From JBFMFE01 sp040752295 (lineage in GTDB: Bacteria > UBP15 > UBA6099 > JBFMBQ01), in assembly GCA_040752295.1 (NCBI GenBank), contig JBFMFE010000322.1, positions 1-64,000 on the forward strand: DNA of 64,000 nucleotides, in the 5' to 3' direction. The position numbers were made by a program, and so were the translations under genes. This document shows, in pieces, positions 25,372 to 34,895 of the stretch. Each line of letters begins with the position of its first letter. The first letter of the stretch is position 1. The notes under the pieces are model-generated. The model saw only the letters and a list, made by a program, of their open reading frames with translations. It did no database searches and was not told the origin of the DNA.

Positions 25372-28300
25372 GTGATCTGTAGAAGATCAGTTTTTGCGTC
25401 TCTTATAGTTATTTTCTGCGCGACCGGCGTTTTCGCGGGCGAATTCACGCGTACGTTTTCACAGGGTTGGCAGCTTGTAACCTTTCCTTTTACGTTCGAG
25501 AACGCGGGCGACGCCTGCAAGTTGCTCGGCGAACGTGATTTCGCCCTTTTCGGGGTCAGGGACGGCAGGTACATCCCCTGCACGGAGGTCGCCGGGATAA
25601 ACCCGGGGCAGGGTTACTGGGTCCATCTGCCGGCGGGCACGTCAGCGCTCTCCGGAACCCCGGTAAGCGCCGCCGGCGGTTTCACCATACCGGTATCACC
25701 CGGGTGGAACCTTATAGGGAACCCATTCCTTTCCGAAATTGACTTGGTACAGTCGGCGAGCGTCGGCGGCGTGAGCCTGGAGAACGCGGACGGCGTTTCA
25801 GCCGTGGTTTTCGGGTACGACGCCGCGGAAAAGAGATACGCGGCGACCACGGTGCTGAAGCCGTGGGAGGGATATTTTCTCTATTCCCGCGTCGCCGCGG
25901 TCCTCGAACTGTCGCCCCCGACCGATTCCGGCACGCCCGAACCCGCGGCGCCCCAGGTTGTGACGATCCGGATAGAAAGCGCCCCCGATGGAACCGGGCG
26001 GGAAGTCGGTCCGCTTGACCTTCTGCCCGGTGAGGAAGTTACCTTCTGGGCTGCCGGATACGATAAAGCCGGCGGATACCTGGGTGGCGTCGAAGCGCAA
26101 TGGGCGGCGGAAGGGACGCTCGGAGCGCTGTCGGCGGCGAGCGGGGTTTCGGTGAGTTACCGCGCGGATTCCGGCGGGAGGGCGGGGACCGTCGCGGCGG
26201 CATACGGTCAGGCGGCGGACTCGACGGGAAGAGTCGTGGTGGTGGATGATTCACCTCTTTCCGCTTATCCCTTCGGCGAGGAAGACCCCGTGGCGCGCGA
26301 TGACGCCGGCGTTCCGTACATTTCGGATCAGCTTCTGGTAGCCGTCGCGCCCGGCACTGCCGACGCGCGCGTGGAGGAACTGGCGGGCGGAATCGGCGCG
26401 AAGGTCGTGGGCAGGAACTCCGCTGCTGGCGTGTACCAGTTTAAACTCGAATCCACGACGCCGCAGGACGCCGCCGCCGCCCTCGACGGGCTTCCCGAAA
26501 TCAGAACGGCATCGCCCAATTACCTTTTGGCTCCCAGCGCCGTTCCCGCCGACCCCGTCTTCGACGCCGCGGCGCCGTATATCGAGAGATGGGGTTTTGA
26601 AAAAGTAGGAATGACATCGGTGTGGAAGGAGTACGCCCCCGTCGGCGACCCCGTCATCGCTGTTCTCGACACCGGCGTGGACGCTTCTCACCCTGAGCTT
26701 GCCGGGAGGGTATCCGGCGGCGTCAATCTTATCTCGCCCGCTGCCGGCACGGGGGACGTTTACGGGCACGGCACGCCGATAGCGGGCGTGGCGGCAGCGA
26801 AGGGCGACAACGCGGCGGGCATCGCCGGGATGTGCTGGAACTGCCGGATAATGCCCGTCAAGGTGTGCACCGACGCCGGCACGTGCCCGCTGTTCACCGT
26901 GCTCGACGGCATAACGTACGCGGTGAACAACGGGGCGAGGATTGTCAACATCAGCGTGGGCGCCGATTTCCCGTCGGGTTCTCCCGTGGAGCAAATAGTC
27001 CGAGCGATCACGCGCGACGCCTATTACCGCGGCGCTCTTGTCGTTGCCGCGGCGGGCAACGGCGGACACGACTCCGGCACTTTCCTGCCGGGCGCCGACA
27101 GGTATGTTATGTCCGCGGGGGCGTCGGACGAGGACGACCAGCGCGCCTCATTTTCGAACTACGGGACGAGAGTGGACGTCGCCGCGCCTGGAAAGCAGGT
27201 TTACACCACCGGCGCGGGCGGCGGCTATGTTTACCGGAGCGGGACATCGTTCTCCGCCGCGTTCGTATCGGGTCTCGCCGGGATAGTGCTTTCAATCCAC
27301 CCGGACATGAGCGTTAACACTCTCAAAAGTTATATTTCATCCAACGTTGACGTGATATCCACGGACCGCCCCATCGGCGGAAGGATCAACGCCGGGAAGG
27401 TTCTTCAGTCGCTGATGAGTTCAAACCTGCCGCCGGTCATTTCGAGCCTTGTCGCGGAAAGGCTGCTGGTGAGGACGGGGGAGACCGTTCAACTGACGCT
27501 TGCGGCGGGCGATCCCGACGGCGACCCGCTGAACGTGGAGTGGAATCCTACCGCCGGGACCGTCGCGCCGGCAGGCGCATGGTCGCCGGCGTGGCAGGCG
27601 CCCGCCTCCCGTGGGGAGATTGTCATCGCCGTCACCGTCAGGGACACGCAGGGTGCGGTGGACGCGGCGGAGATACGCATCGCGGTGCTGGACGGCGCCG
27701 CCGCTGAGGTGAGGATCGAGCCGGATTCGCCGACGGTGGGGCAGGGCGGCACGGTCGCGCTTTCCGCATACGCATACGACGCGCCCGCACTGGGCGGTAC
27801 GGCGTCTCCCGTGAGAGTCTATCCCGTATGGAGCGTGACCGGGGGAGTGGGGACTGTTTCGGCGGACGGCGTTTTTGCGGCGACGAACGCGGGGACGGGC
27901 ATGGTGACGGCGGCGATTGACGGTCTGACCGGGACGACTTCGGTAACGGTCACGCCGGGTACTTCGCCGTCGCTCACGCCGGCGGCGACGAACGTTCCCT
28001 GCGGCAACGACTGGCCCATGATGGGCTGCAACCTCTCGCGCAACGACCAGTCGTCGCTCGAACTGCCCGGACCGATGACGGTACGCCAGGTATTCTCAAC
28101 GGTCGCCAACATGATGGCTGGTCCGTTGATGGTCAACGGCAGGGCTTACGCCGTGGACCTTGGCGGGAACCTGTACTGCATCGATCAGAATACCTGGACA
28201 CAGATATGGACGGTTCCTCTGGCGGGTGGAATTCCCTACAGGTCGCCTGTGGCGGCGAACGGCGCGGTGTACGTACTCAACAACGGAGGAATTCTATACA

Positions 28301-31300
28301 AACGCAACCTCGACGGCACACCCGTCTGGCAGTACAGCCCCGCTTCGGGGTACGGCGTGGGTTACTCGACGCTGGCAGCCACCTCCGATTCAGTGTATTA
28401 CGTATCGTACAACTTCAGCGGACTCGACGGAGAGGTCATAGCCCTGAACGACGCGGATGGGTCGGAGAAGTGGCCCCCCCTCAACATCTTGTACCCGTCG
28501 CAGTACGTAAGCATCGCGGTGGAGACCGTCGGCGCAACGGAGATGCTTTTTGTCGGGAAGAGGAGACACGACATTGACAAGCTCAGATACATGGCGGTGA
28601 ACGCCTCGACCGGCGCGATCGTGTGGGAGCAGGAAGTTGTGATCATCGGGGGATCGTCTTTCAGGGGCTCGCCGGTTGTGGAGGGTAACGCCCTTTACGC
28701 CCTCGAGGAATCCGGGAACATCGTGAAATTCGATGCGACAACGGGGAGTGTAATTTGGGTTCATGATCTCGGGCAGTGGGTTTACGGTGACATGGCATAC
28801 AGGGATTCGGTTCTTTACGTCGGCACCATAGACGGGTACGTGCACGCGATTCTTGACAGCGGCTTGACGTCGTCGGAGCTGTGGGTTTCGGAAAAGTTTG
28901 GAGGCGTTGCCGGCGCCGAGTTTTTCGGTGCGCCGGCGATAACCGGCAGTTACGTCATCGCGGGCGGAGTGGGAGCGGGCGCGCCCGGAACGTTCAAAAT
29001 CCTCAACCGTGCGGACGGGAGCACGTACCAGACAATCCTGTTCAGCTGCAACTATTCCGACTCGCCCGCGGTCGGTTTTTATCCCACAAGCGGCGAAACC
29101 GAAATCTACATGACGTGCGACGGTCCCAAGTACGTGATCGCGTTTGAAAGAAACTACCCTCCGAACATAATTTCCCTCAGCTACACCCCGCCGGGGCAGG
29201 TCGTCCCCGGCGGCAGTACGGACGTGTTCGTTCAGGTTGAAGACCCGAACCAATCGGGAGGCACTCCATGCTCCGACATTTTCGCGGTGGAGATTGACCT
29301 CGGGCTGGTGGGGGGGGCGACGGCGACGCTTCTTGACGACGGGTTCCCGCCCGACGCCGCGGCGGACGACTGCCTGTTCACCGCGACGATAACCGTCGAG
29401 CCGGGCACGTCCGCGGGGCTTAAGCCACTGCTCGTCACCGCGTACGATTACGGAAACTTCACCGATGCCACCGACACTCCGAACCTGGAGGTGCTCCAAT
29501 CCGCGCCGACCGTCGTGAGCGTCACGTTCACGCCGCCGGACGTCGTGAACAACGGCGCGGACACCACGCAGGTCTCCGTCGTTGTCGAAGACCTGAACGA
29601 CTCGATAAACGCCGTCATGGTTGACCTCGACGAGATAAACGGCGCCTCCGGCACTGAGTGGCTCGACATCACCGCCGGCTGCGGCGCGTTCTCGACCACC
29701 ACCCACCAGGTCACGTGCACCTTCGCCGGAATAACCGCCGACCCCAGCACGACGCTCGGTTTCAAGACCATCCCCGGCAGAGCGATTGACGATTTGTACG
29801 ACGTCTCCGGCTCACCCACTCCCAACAACTTGGAGGTGATCGACCTCGGCTCGTTCAGGGTGACCGCAAGCCCGACGTCCCTTCCTGTGAACACCGACAC
29901 GACCATAACCATCGAAGCCTACGATGACAACGGCAGCCTGATAGACACGTACGTCAACGCCGTCGCGATAGACCTCTCCCAGACCGGTGCCGCAACGGGG
30001 ACGACGCTGACCTGGAGCGGGGCGGGAGTGACCAACAACGGGGACGGCACGGGCTTCATCGCCACGGGAACGTTCGTCGCGGGCGTTGCGACCGTCAAGT
30101 TGAAAAACATACGCGCCAACGAAACGATAACCGCCGCCGCCACCAACCCCTCGGACGGGTCAACGGGCAACACGTCCCTGACCGGCACCAATGTAACGTG
30201 GACGCCGGGTCCGCTCGCTAAATTCGTGGTCACGGCCAATCCCACGACCCCGGTCATCGGAACGGCAGCCACCGTCTCCATCAAGGCGTATGACGCGTAC
30301 GACAACTTCATAGGCACGTACGAAAACGACGACGGCCCGATAGACCTCCAGGCGGAACTCGCGGGGTTTCCATGCCCGAGCGCGACGATGTGGTGGACGG
30401 CTGTTGCGCCGGCGACCATCACCGACCTCGGAGGCGGCTGCGCCACGCTCGAGATGAACAGCTTCGGCGGCGACGGGGAGGCGCTCGTCAATATCTATAA
30501 CACCACCGCCGAGGGTCCCGCGAAGATAACCGCCGCGCACAGCCTCTCCGGAGCGACCGGCAACACCAATGAAACCGGAACCGACGTCACCTGGGGCACC
30601 GGCGTGCTCGATCACTTCGACGTTTACGCGAACCCGTACGCGTCCGTGCCCGCCGGCGCGACGACCACGGTGTACGTCGAGGCGCACGACGCCTTCCACA
30701 ACGTCATCACGACCTTCGACAAAGACATGAACATAACGCAGACCGGCGGCACCGCGTCGGCGATAACTTACTCCGGCGCGAACATAGTGGACCTGGGGGG
30801 CGGCAACGGAAAAATCCTCGGCGCGGCTTTCGTGAGCGGCCTCGCCGAGTTCTACCCGGCGGACACAAAGGCGACCGAAACGGTGCGCTTCACGGCGACC
30901 GAGCCGACGTCGGGCGCGTCGGGGAACACCGGCGCAGGCGAAAACCCGCCAACCAACACGGACGTCACCTGGGTGCCGGGCGCGCTCGCGAAATACATCA
31001 TACGCGATTCTCCCAACGGCGGGGGAAGCGAGCAGGGCAACAAGATCATGGCGGCGGGCGCCTCTCTCACGCTTTATGCCGCCGGCTACGACCAGTACGA
31101 CAACCTGCGAGGCGACGACCCCGCGTGCTGGAGCGTCACCGGAACGCTCGACCCGATAGCGACGGGTCCTTTCAGCGTCAACACCTTCATCCCGGCACAC
31201 GAGGGACCGGAAGGCACCATACACGTGGACGCGCCGGCGGCGCCGGGCGACTGCTCGGCGTTCGACCCCGGCGTCGTCACCGATGACACCGGCACCATCA

Positions 31301-32469
31301 AGGTCGGCAGCGACAAGCCCCTGCCCCCGACGCTCACCGCGGTGGGCGGAACGCTCGAAATAAGACTATCCTGGTCTGGTCCCTTCCAGTACGAGGACGG
31401 AACAAGCGTCACCCCGGGGGAACTCGCCACGTTCACGTTCAACGTGTACCGCTCCCTGAGCGCGTCCGGCGTCTGCGATCCGGGGAACCTTTACGTCACG
31501 GGAGTGGGACCCGCGACGAGCACGTACACCGACACCGCCGTCACGTCCTGGGTCACCTACTACTACGTCGTCACCGCAGTCAACCCCAATGCCCTGCCCA
31601 CCCCGGAGGAGAGCGAGTGTTCCAACGTGGCGAGCGCCGTCGCGATGGAGCCTGCCTGGACGCTCCTGAGAAAATGCGGGGAAAACCCGACCGAATACCT
31701 GCCGCCGTGGCACACCGACAGGTTCAACCGACCGATGGACGCCGTCGTTGATCCCGCCGGTTTCATTTACGTGGCGGATATGGACAACCACCGTATTAAG
31801 AAGATAGACATGAACTGCGTTTACATAACCCACTGGGGAACCCTTGGTCCCGAAGACGGGAATTTCCGCCAGCCCATGGGCATCGCCTATTCCGGCGGCG
31901 AACTCTACGTGGTGGACAACTACAACCGTGTGCAGGTGTTCGACACTAACGGCGTATTCCTGCGCAAATGGGACGTTTCCGCGCCCGTAGCCATCGAGGC
32001 CGCCGCGGGGGCGCTGTTCGTGACGACGAGCAACTGGAAGATAAAAAAGTACGACAGCGTCGGGACGCTGCTGGACACATTCACCCTCAAAGACCCGAAG
32101 GGCATTGCCGCCGACGCCTCCGGGAACCTCTACGTTGCGACATGGGACGACAGCACCATAAGGAAGCTGGACTCGTCCGGCGCCGCCGTCGCGACGTACG
32201 GCGCCTTCGGCTCGGCGTACGGCCAAACAAGGTATCCTTTCGACGTGGACCTCGACTCCGCGGGAAACATGATCATAGCGGACGGGACCTATAACAACAG
32301 AGTGCAGATATGGAAGCCGGACGGCTCTATTGACAACGTCATCCACCCGAAGTCGAACGATTACGCGACGCTGAACGGTCCGATGGGGGTGGCGGTCGCC
32401 TCCACCGGCGAACTGGTAGTGATGGACACGGACAACAGCCGAGTGCTCATATTTCAGCCGCCGCCGTGA
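25372..32469 (+). CDS. Giant secreted subtilisin-like protease with Ig-like, PQQ-propeller and NHL-propeller domains
   Basis: This is a 2365-residue protein. GTG is the only in-frame start after an upstream stop; GGAGGG lies 13 bases away, an unusually long spacing. Signal peptide: 1-22. Two GW-L-(V/I)-x-x-PF modules lie at about 30-180, an Ig-like segment at about 190-290, an inhibitor-like propeptide at about 310-390, and a subtilase (S8) domain at about 405-680 with complete triad Asp433 (VLDTGVD), His466 (GHGT) and Ser626 (GTSFSAA). Two Ig/BIG2-like domains follow, then a PQQ-type propeller at about 880-1263, filamin/Ig-like repeats of about 120-130 residues with a GNT...TDVTW signature at about 1264-1977, fibronectin III at about 1982-2093 and an NHL propeller at about 2094-2365. 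No C-terminal anchor is visible. Confidence 0.88.
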   Translation: MICRRSVFASLIVIFCATGVFAGEFTRTFSQGWQLVTFPFTFENAGDACKLLGERDFALFGVRDGRYIPCTEVAGINPGQGYWVHLPAGTSALSGTPVSAAGGFTIPVSPGWNLIGNPFLSEIDLVQSASVGGVSLENADGVSAVVFGYDAAEKRYAATTVLKPWEGYFLYSRVAAVLELSPPTDSGTPEPAAPQVVTIRIESAPDGTGREVGPLDLLPGEEVTFWAAGYDKAGGYLGGVEAQWAAEGTLGALSAASGVSVSYRADSGGRAGTVAAAYGQAADSTGRVVVVDDSPLSAYPFGEEDPVARDDAGVPYISDQLLVAVAPGTADARVEELAGGIGAKVVGRNSAAGVYQFKLESTTPQDAAAALDGLPEIRTASPNYLLAPSAVPADPVFDAAAPYIERWGFEKVGMTSVWKEYAPVGDPVIAVLDTGVDASHPELAGRVSGGVNLISPAAGTGDVYGHGTPIAGVAAAKGDNAAGIAGMCWNCRIMPVKVCTDAGTCPLFTVLDGITYAVNNGARIVNISVGADFPSGSPVEQIVRAITRDAYYRGALVVAAAGNGGHDSGTFLPGADRYVMSAGASDEDDQRASFSNYGTRVDVAAPGKQVYTTGAGGGYVYRSGTSFSAAFVSGLAGIVLSIHPDMSVNTLKSYISSNVDVISTDRPIGGRINAGKVLQSLMSSNLPPVISSLVAERLLVRTGETVQLTLAAGDPDGDPLNVEWNPTAGTVAPAGAWSPAWQAPASRGEIVIAVTVRDTQGAVDAAEIRIAVLDGAAAEVRIEPDSPTVGQGGTVALSAYAYDAPALGGTASPVRVYPVWSVTGGVGTVSADGVFAATNAGTGMVTAAIDGLTGTTSVTVTPGTSPSLTPAATNVPCGNDWPMMGCNLSRNDQSSLELPGPMTVRQVFSTVANMMAGPLMVNGRAYAVDLGGNLYCIDQNTWTQIWTVPLAGGIPYRSPVAANGAVYVLNNGGILYKRNLDGTPVWQYSPASGYGVGYSTLAATSDSVYYVSYNFSGLDGEVIALNDADGSEKWPPLNILYPSQYVSIAVETVGATEMLFVGKRRHDIDKLRYMAVNASTGAIVWEQEVVIIGGSSFRGSPVVEGNALYALEESGNIVKFDATTGSVIWVHDLGQWVYGDMAYRDSVLYVGTIDGYVHAILDSGLTSSELWVSEKFGGVAGAEFFGAPAITGSYVIAGGVGAGAPGTFKILNRADGSTYQTILFSCNYSDSPAVGFYPTSGETEIYMTCDGPKYVIAFERNYPPNIISLSYTPPGQVVPGGSTDVFVQVEDPNQSGGTPCSDIFAVEIDLGLVGGATATLLDDGFPPDAAADDCLFTATITVEPGTSAGLKPLLVTAYDYGNFTDATDTPNLEVLQSAPTVVSVTFTPPDVVNNGADTTQVSVVVEDLNDSINAVMVDLDEINGASGTEWLDITAGCGAFSTTTHQVTCTFAGITADPSTTLGFKTIPGRAIDDLYDVSGSPTPNNLEVIDLGSFRVTASPTSLPVNTDTTITIEAYDDNGSLIDTYVNAVAIDLSQTGAATGTTLTWSGAGVTNNGDGTGFIATGTFVAGVATVKLKNIRANETITAAATNPSDGSTGNTSLTGTNVTWTPGPLAKFVVTANPTTPVIGTAATVSIKAYDAYDNFIGTYENDDGPIDLQAELAGFPCPSATMWWTAVAPATITDLGGGCATLEMNSFGGDGEALVNIYNTTAEGPAKITAAHSLSGATGNTNETGTDVTWGTGVLDHFDVYANPYASVPAGATTTVYVEAHDAFHNVITTFDKDMNITQTGGTASAITYSGANIVDLGGGNGKILGAAFVSGLAEFYPADTKATETVRFTATEPTSGASGNTGAGENPPTNTDVTWVPGALAKYIIRDSPNGGGSEQGNKIMAAGASLTLYAAGYDQYDNLRGDDPACWSVTGTLDPIATGPFSVNTFIPAHEGPEGTIHVDAPAAPGDCSAFDPGVVTDDTGTIKVGSDKPLPPTLTAVGGTLEIRLSWSGPFQYEDGTSVTPGELATFTFNVYRSLSASGVCDPGNLYVTGVGPATSTYTDTAVTSWVTYYYVVTAVNPNALPTPEESECSNVASAVAMEPAWTLLRKCGENPTEYLPPWHTDRFNRPMDAVVDPAGFIYVADMDNHRIKKIDMNCVYITHWGTLGPEDGNFRQPMGIAYSGGELYVVDNYNRVQVFDTNGVFLRKWDVSAPVAIEAAAGALFVTTSNWKIKKYDSVGTLLDTFTLKDPKGIAADASGNLYVATWDDSTIRKLDSSGAAVATYGAFGSAYGQTRYPFDVDLDSAGNMIIADGTYNNRVQIWKPDGSIDNVIHPKSNDYATLNGPMGVAVASTGELVVMDTDNSRVLIFQPPP

Positions 32470-32591
32470 GGTTTCGCGGGGACCCCCGCCCCTCGAGCGA
32501 TTCCCGGGGACGTTCACGGCGACACTGTCGCCGCGTTCCCGAACCCTCCCGCTCCGAAAAAGTTGCAGGTAGTGGTTTTTTCTCCGGTCGC

Positions 32592-32618
32592 TCAAGTTTT
32601 CGCGCCTTATACCGATTA
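32592..32618 (+). promoter_or_regulatory. Sigma-28 (FliA)-like promoter of the flagellin gene
   Basis: TCAAGTTT (32592-32599), exactly 11 bases, then ACCGATTA (32611-32618). This matches the enteric sigma-28 consensus TAAAGTTT-N11-GCCGATAA at 13 of 16 positions with the correct spacing. It lies about 75 bases upstream of the flagellin ATG, as expected for a late flagellar gene. Confidence 0.7.
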
Positions 32619-32645
32619 AATAATAGAAGGCGGGATAGACGCCGA

Positions 32646-32665
32646 GGGCGAAAAGGATTTCGCCC
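32646..32665 (+). promoter_or_regulatory. Perfect hairpin in the flagellin 5' leader
   Basis: GGGCGAAA (32646-32653), an AGGA loop and TTTCGCCC (32658-32665) form a perfect 8-base-pair stem between the predicted transcription start and the ribosome-binding site (GGGAGG near 32680). With no T-tract it is more likely an mRNA-stability or translational-control element than a terminator. Confidence 0.45.
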
Positions 32666-32694
32666 CCATCCGTGACTACAGGGAGGTAGTTGAG

Positions 32695-33699
32695 ATGATC
32701 TCCATTAATACAAATACCACGGCGCAGTACGTATTTAATCAGACCCGGCTCAACAACCTTGTTTTCGGCGAGAAGACCGAGCGGCTGACGTCGGGCGCCA
32801 GGGTGAACAGGGGGGTGGACGACCCCTCCGGGCTTGCCATAAGCGTGGGGATGACGGCACAGATTCGCGGACTGCTCACCGACATAGCCAACGTGCAGGA
32901 CGGGATTTACATGCTCAACTTTCTCGACGGAGTTTTCGACGTTACCCAGGACATACTGATGCGGATGAAGGACATCGCGCTGCGGCTCGCGAACGAGGCG
33001 GTCGTGAGCACGGTCGTTGATCCCACGGAGGTTGTCCCCTCGCAGGCGCGGATGCTGTACGACGAATACTACGGACTTGCGCAATTAGTGGTGAAGTTCT
33101 TCAACACACAGGTGGGAGGACAGCGGTTCCTCCCCTATATCCAGTTTAACGGGAAGCCCATACTGATGAACGATTTTTACATAGAGCCTGGCACGGGCAA
33201 CCTCATACCGCATTATCATCTGCCTTCCGGGGAAGACCTTCAGGTCGGACCCGATAACGATTCGAGCCACAGGATAGAGGTCAAGACCATGTGGATGGAA
33301 CAGGTTTTCGACGATTTCGAGGCGTTCTTCCAGCCCCCCCTTCCGAATTTCACCATGAGCTGGTTCAGCGGGTTCGGACGCACGCAGGCGTCGAACATAG
33401 CCGATAAGATTGACAAGATCAGCGAGGCGCGCGTCGAGGTGGGCACGATAATAAACCGGCTGAGAAAAACGCTCAACGACATCTCCGCGCAGTACATAAA
33501 CGTCTCCGCCGGGAGGTCCCGGATACTGGACGCCGACATGGCGGTGGAGATAACCGAGCTTGCAAAGAATCAGATCAGGACGCAGACCACCGTCGCGATG
33601 GCAAGCCAGGCGAACGCCGTGCCGCTGATAGCCATGCCACTTCTGGAAGCCATCTACGCGGGTCTCGCGCCGACGCCCGAAACGGAAACCTCGCAGTAG
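32695..33699 (+). CDS. Flagellin-like protein (orphan)
   Basis: This is a 334-residue protein. The N-terminal D0/D1 region has INTNTTA, RLTSGARVNRGVDDPSGLAI and AQIRGLLTDIANVQDGI, matching flagellin. The C-terminal D1/D0 region has GTIINRLRKTLNDIS, SAGRSRILDADMAVEI and AMASQANAVP. The variable middle (about residues 105-230) is short and rich in aromatic, Pro and acidic residues, with no similarity to common D2/D3 domains. GGGAGG precedes the ATG and a sigma-28-like promoter lies upstream. No other flagellar gene was recognised in the window apart from distant FlgT-like secreted proteins. It could be a filament subunit or a flagellin-derived surface protein. Confidence 0.87.
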   Translation: MISINTNTTAQYVFNQTRLNNLVFGEKTERLTSGARVNRGVDDPSGLAISVGMTAQIRGLLTDIANVQDGIYMLNFLDGVFDVTQDILMRMKDIALRLANEAVVSTVVDPTEVVPSQARMLYDEYYGLAQLVVKFFNTQVGGQRFLPYIQFNGKPILMNDFYIEPGTGNLIPHYHLPSGEDLQVGPDNDSSHRIEVKTMWMEQVFDDFEAFFQPPLPNFTMSWFSGFGRTQASNIADKIDKISEARVEVGTIINRLRKTLNDISAQYINVSAGRSRILDADMAVEITELAKNQIRTQTTVAMASQANAVPLIAMPLLEAIYAGLAPTPETETSQ

Positions 33700-33823
33700 T
33701 TTCGATAAATCCTCCTCCATGAGTTTGTGCGCCGGCGCCTCCTCGAGTGCCAGCTTTTTTTCGATTGAAGCGTTTGTGGCTTTCTTGCGTGATGGGCGAT
33801 CCTTACGCCGCACGCCCGGTTTT

Positions 33824-34810
33824 TCAGCGGGCTGGTTTCCCGGAAGGCGGACCGGAACGGGTTTTCTTCTTGTCTTCCGTCCTTTTCTGGAACAACAGCA
33901 CGTTGTAGTGCACGATGTTGGGGACGTAAGTGTGGGGGTAGCCATAGGGACGGAGTTTCTCCGCCGGGTTCTCCCATATTTTTTCCCCCCGGAGAACGAA
34001 CCCCGCCGTTTCAGCCCGCTGCGCGAGCATCGGCGCCGTCTGTATGTATCCCCCGTCCATGAACAGGTTCCTGGTGAACATTGCGAGGTGTTTTCCCGGC
34101 TTGAGCACCCTGCGGCACGGCGGCAGAATCTGCCCCGCTAAATCGGCGAAAGCCTCCACGGCGCGCCGTCCGTCGTCACCGGCGGCGGTGAACCACTCCC
34201 TCTCCTTCCCCGGGTGGGGAGGGTCGAGAATGACGAAATCAACGGAATCGTCGGGGATGTGCCGGATGAGATGCCGGCAGTCGCCGTGGACGATCTTGTG
34301 TTTTTCTATCCCTTCCGCGGTGCAGAGCGTGTTGTACAACTGGATCCATTCCTGGTTTATCTCGAATCCGATGGATTCCCTGCCGAGAATCGCCGCCGCC
34401 GCCAGCGCGGCGCCCGTGCCCGCAAAGGGGTCGAGGACGAGGTCGCCGGGCATGGTGAAGAAGGCTATGAGCTGCCCCATAAGGTAGGGACTCTTGTAAT
34501 CGGGGTGTCTCCGGCGCAGGTTGTGCGCGAGATTCTTCGGCAGTCTGGAAGGGAAGACGGTGCGGGTGAAGCGCAGCCACTCGCCGCTCGTCAGGTCGTT
34601 GAACCTGTTGCGGGGATCGGGTTCTCGTCCCGGCTTGCGGCGGGCGAGGAAGGGAAAGTCGTCTTCCTCCTCCCTCCTGCGGGCGTCTTCGAGTCTGAAC
34701 ACCTCGAGCAGGTAGAGGAGGTCGCGGCAGGATTCCGCCCTCGCGCATTGCGGGCACATGAATATGGGGCTTCGGCAGTGGAAGACGTGTTCGCCTTTTT
34801 TTTCTTCCAT
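33824..34810 (-). CDS. Orphan site-specific DNA methyltransferase (N4/N6-amino type)
   Basis: This 328-residue protein has the SAM motif DPFAGTG at 127-133 followed by LGRESIGFEI, and motif IV LDPPHP at 195-200. This order (motif I before IV) and the sequence fit amino-methyltransferases modifying adenine-N6 or cytosine-N4. The catalytic tetrapeptide is DPPH rather than the common DPPY or SPPY. The N-terminus has Cys12, 19, 22 and 28, a possible small zinc site. No restriction endonuclease lies nearby, so it is a solitary methyltransferase (or an RNA methyltransferase as an alternative). Confidence 0.75.
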   Translation of the reverse strand: MEEKKGEHVFHCRSPIFMCPQCARAESCRDLLYLLEVFRLEDARRREEEDDFPFLARRKPGREPDPRNRFNDLTSGEWLRFTRTVFPSRLPKNLAHNLRRRHPDYKSPYLMGQLIAFFTMPGDLVLDPFAGTGAALAAAAILGRESIGFEINQEWIQLYNTLCTAEGIEKHKIVHGDCRHLIRHIPDDSVDFVILDPPHPGKEREWFTAAGDDGRRAVEAFADLAGQILPPCRRVLKPGKHLAMFTRNLFMDGGYIQTAPMLAQRAETAGFVLRGEKIWENPAEKLRPYGYPHTYVPNIVHYNVLLFQKRTEDKKKTRSGPPSGKPAR

Positions 34811-34895
34811 GGGCGACCCGGCGGGTCTTTTCCGGTCCTGTCCGCTGCCGGAAATCCTGCGCGCCGCAGGGCGAAGATGACTGCCCCCCGGCGCT

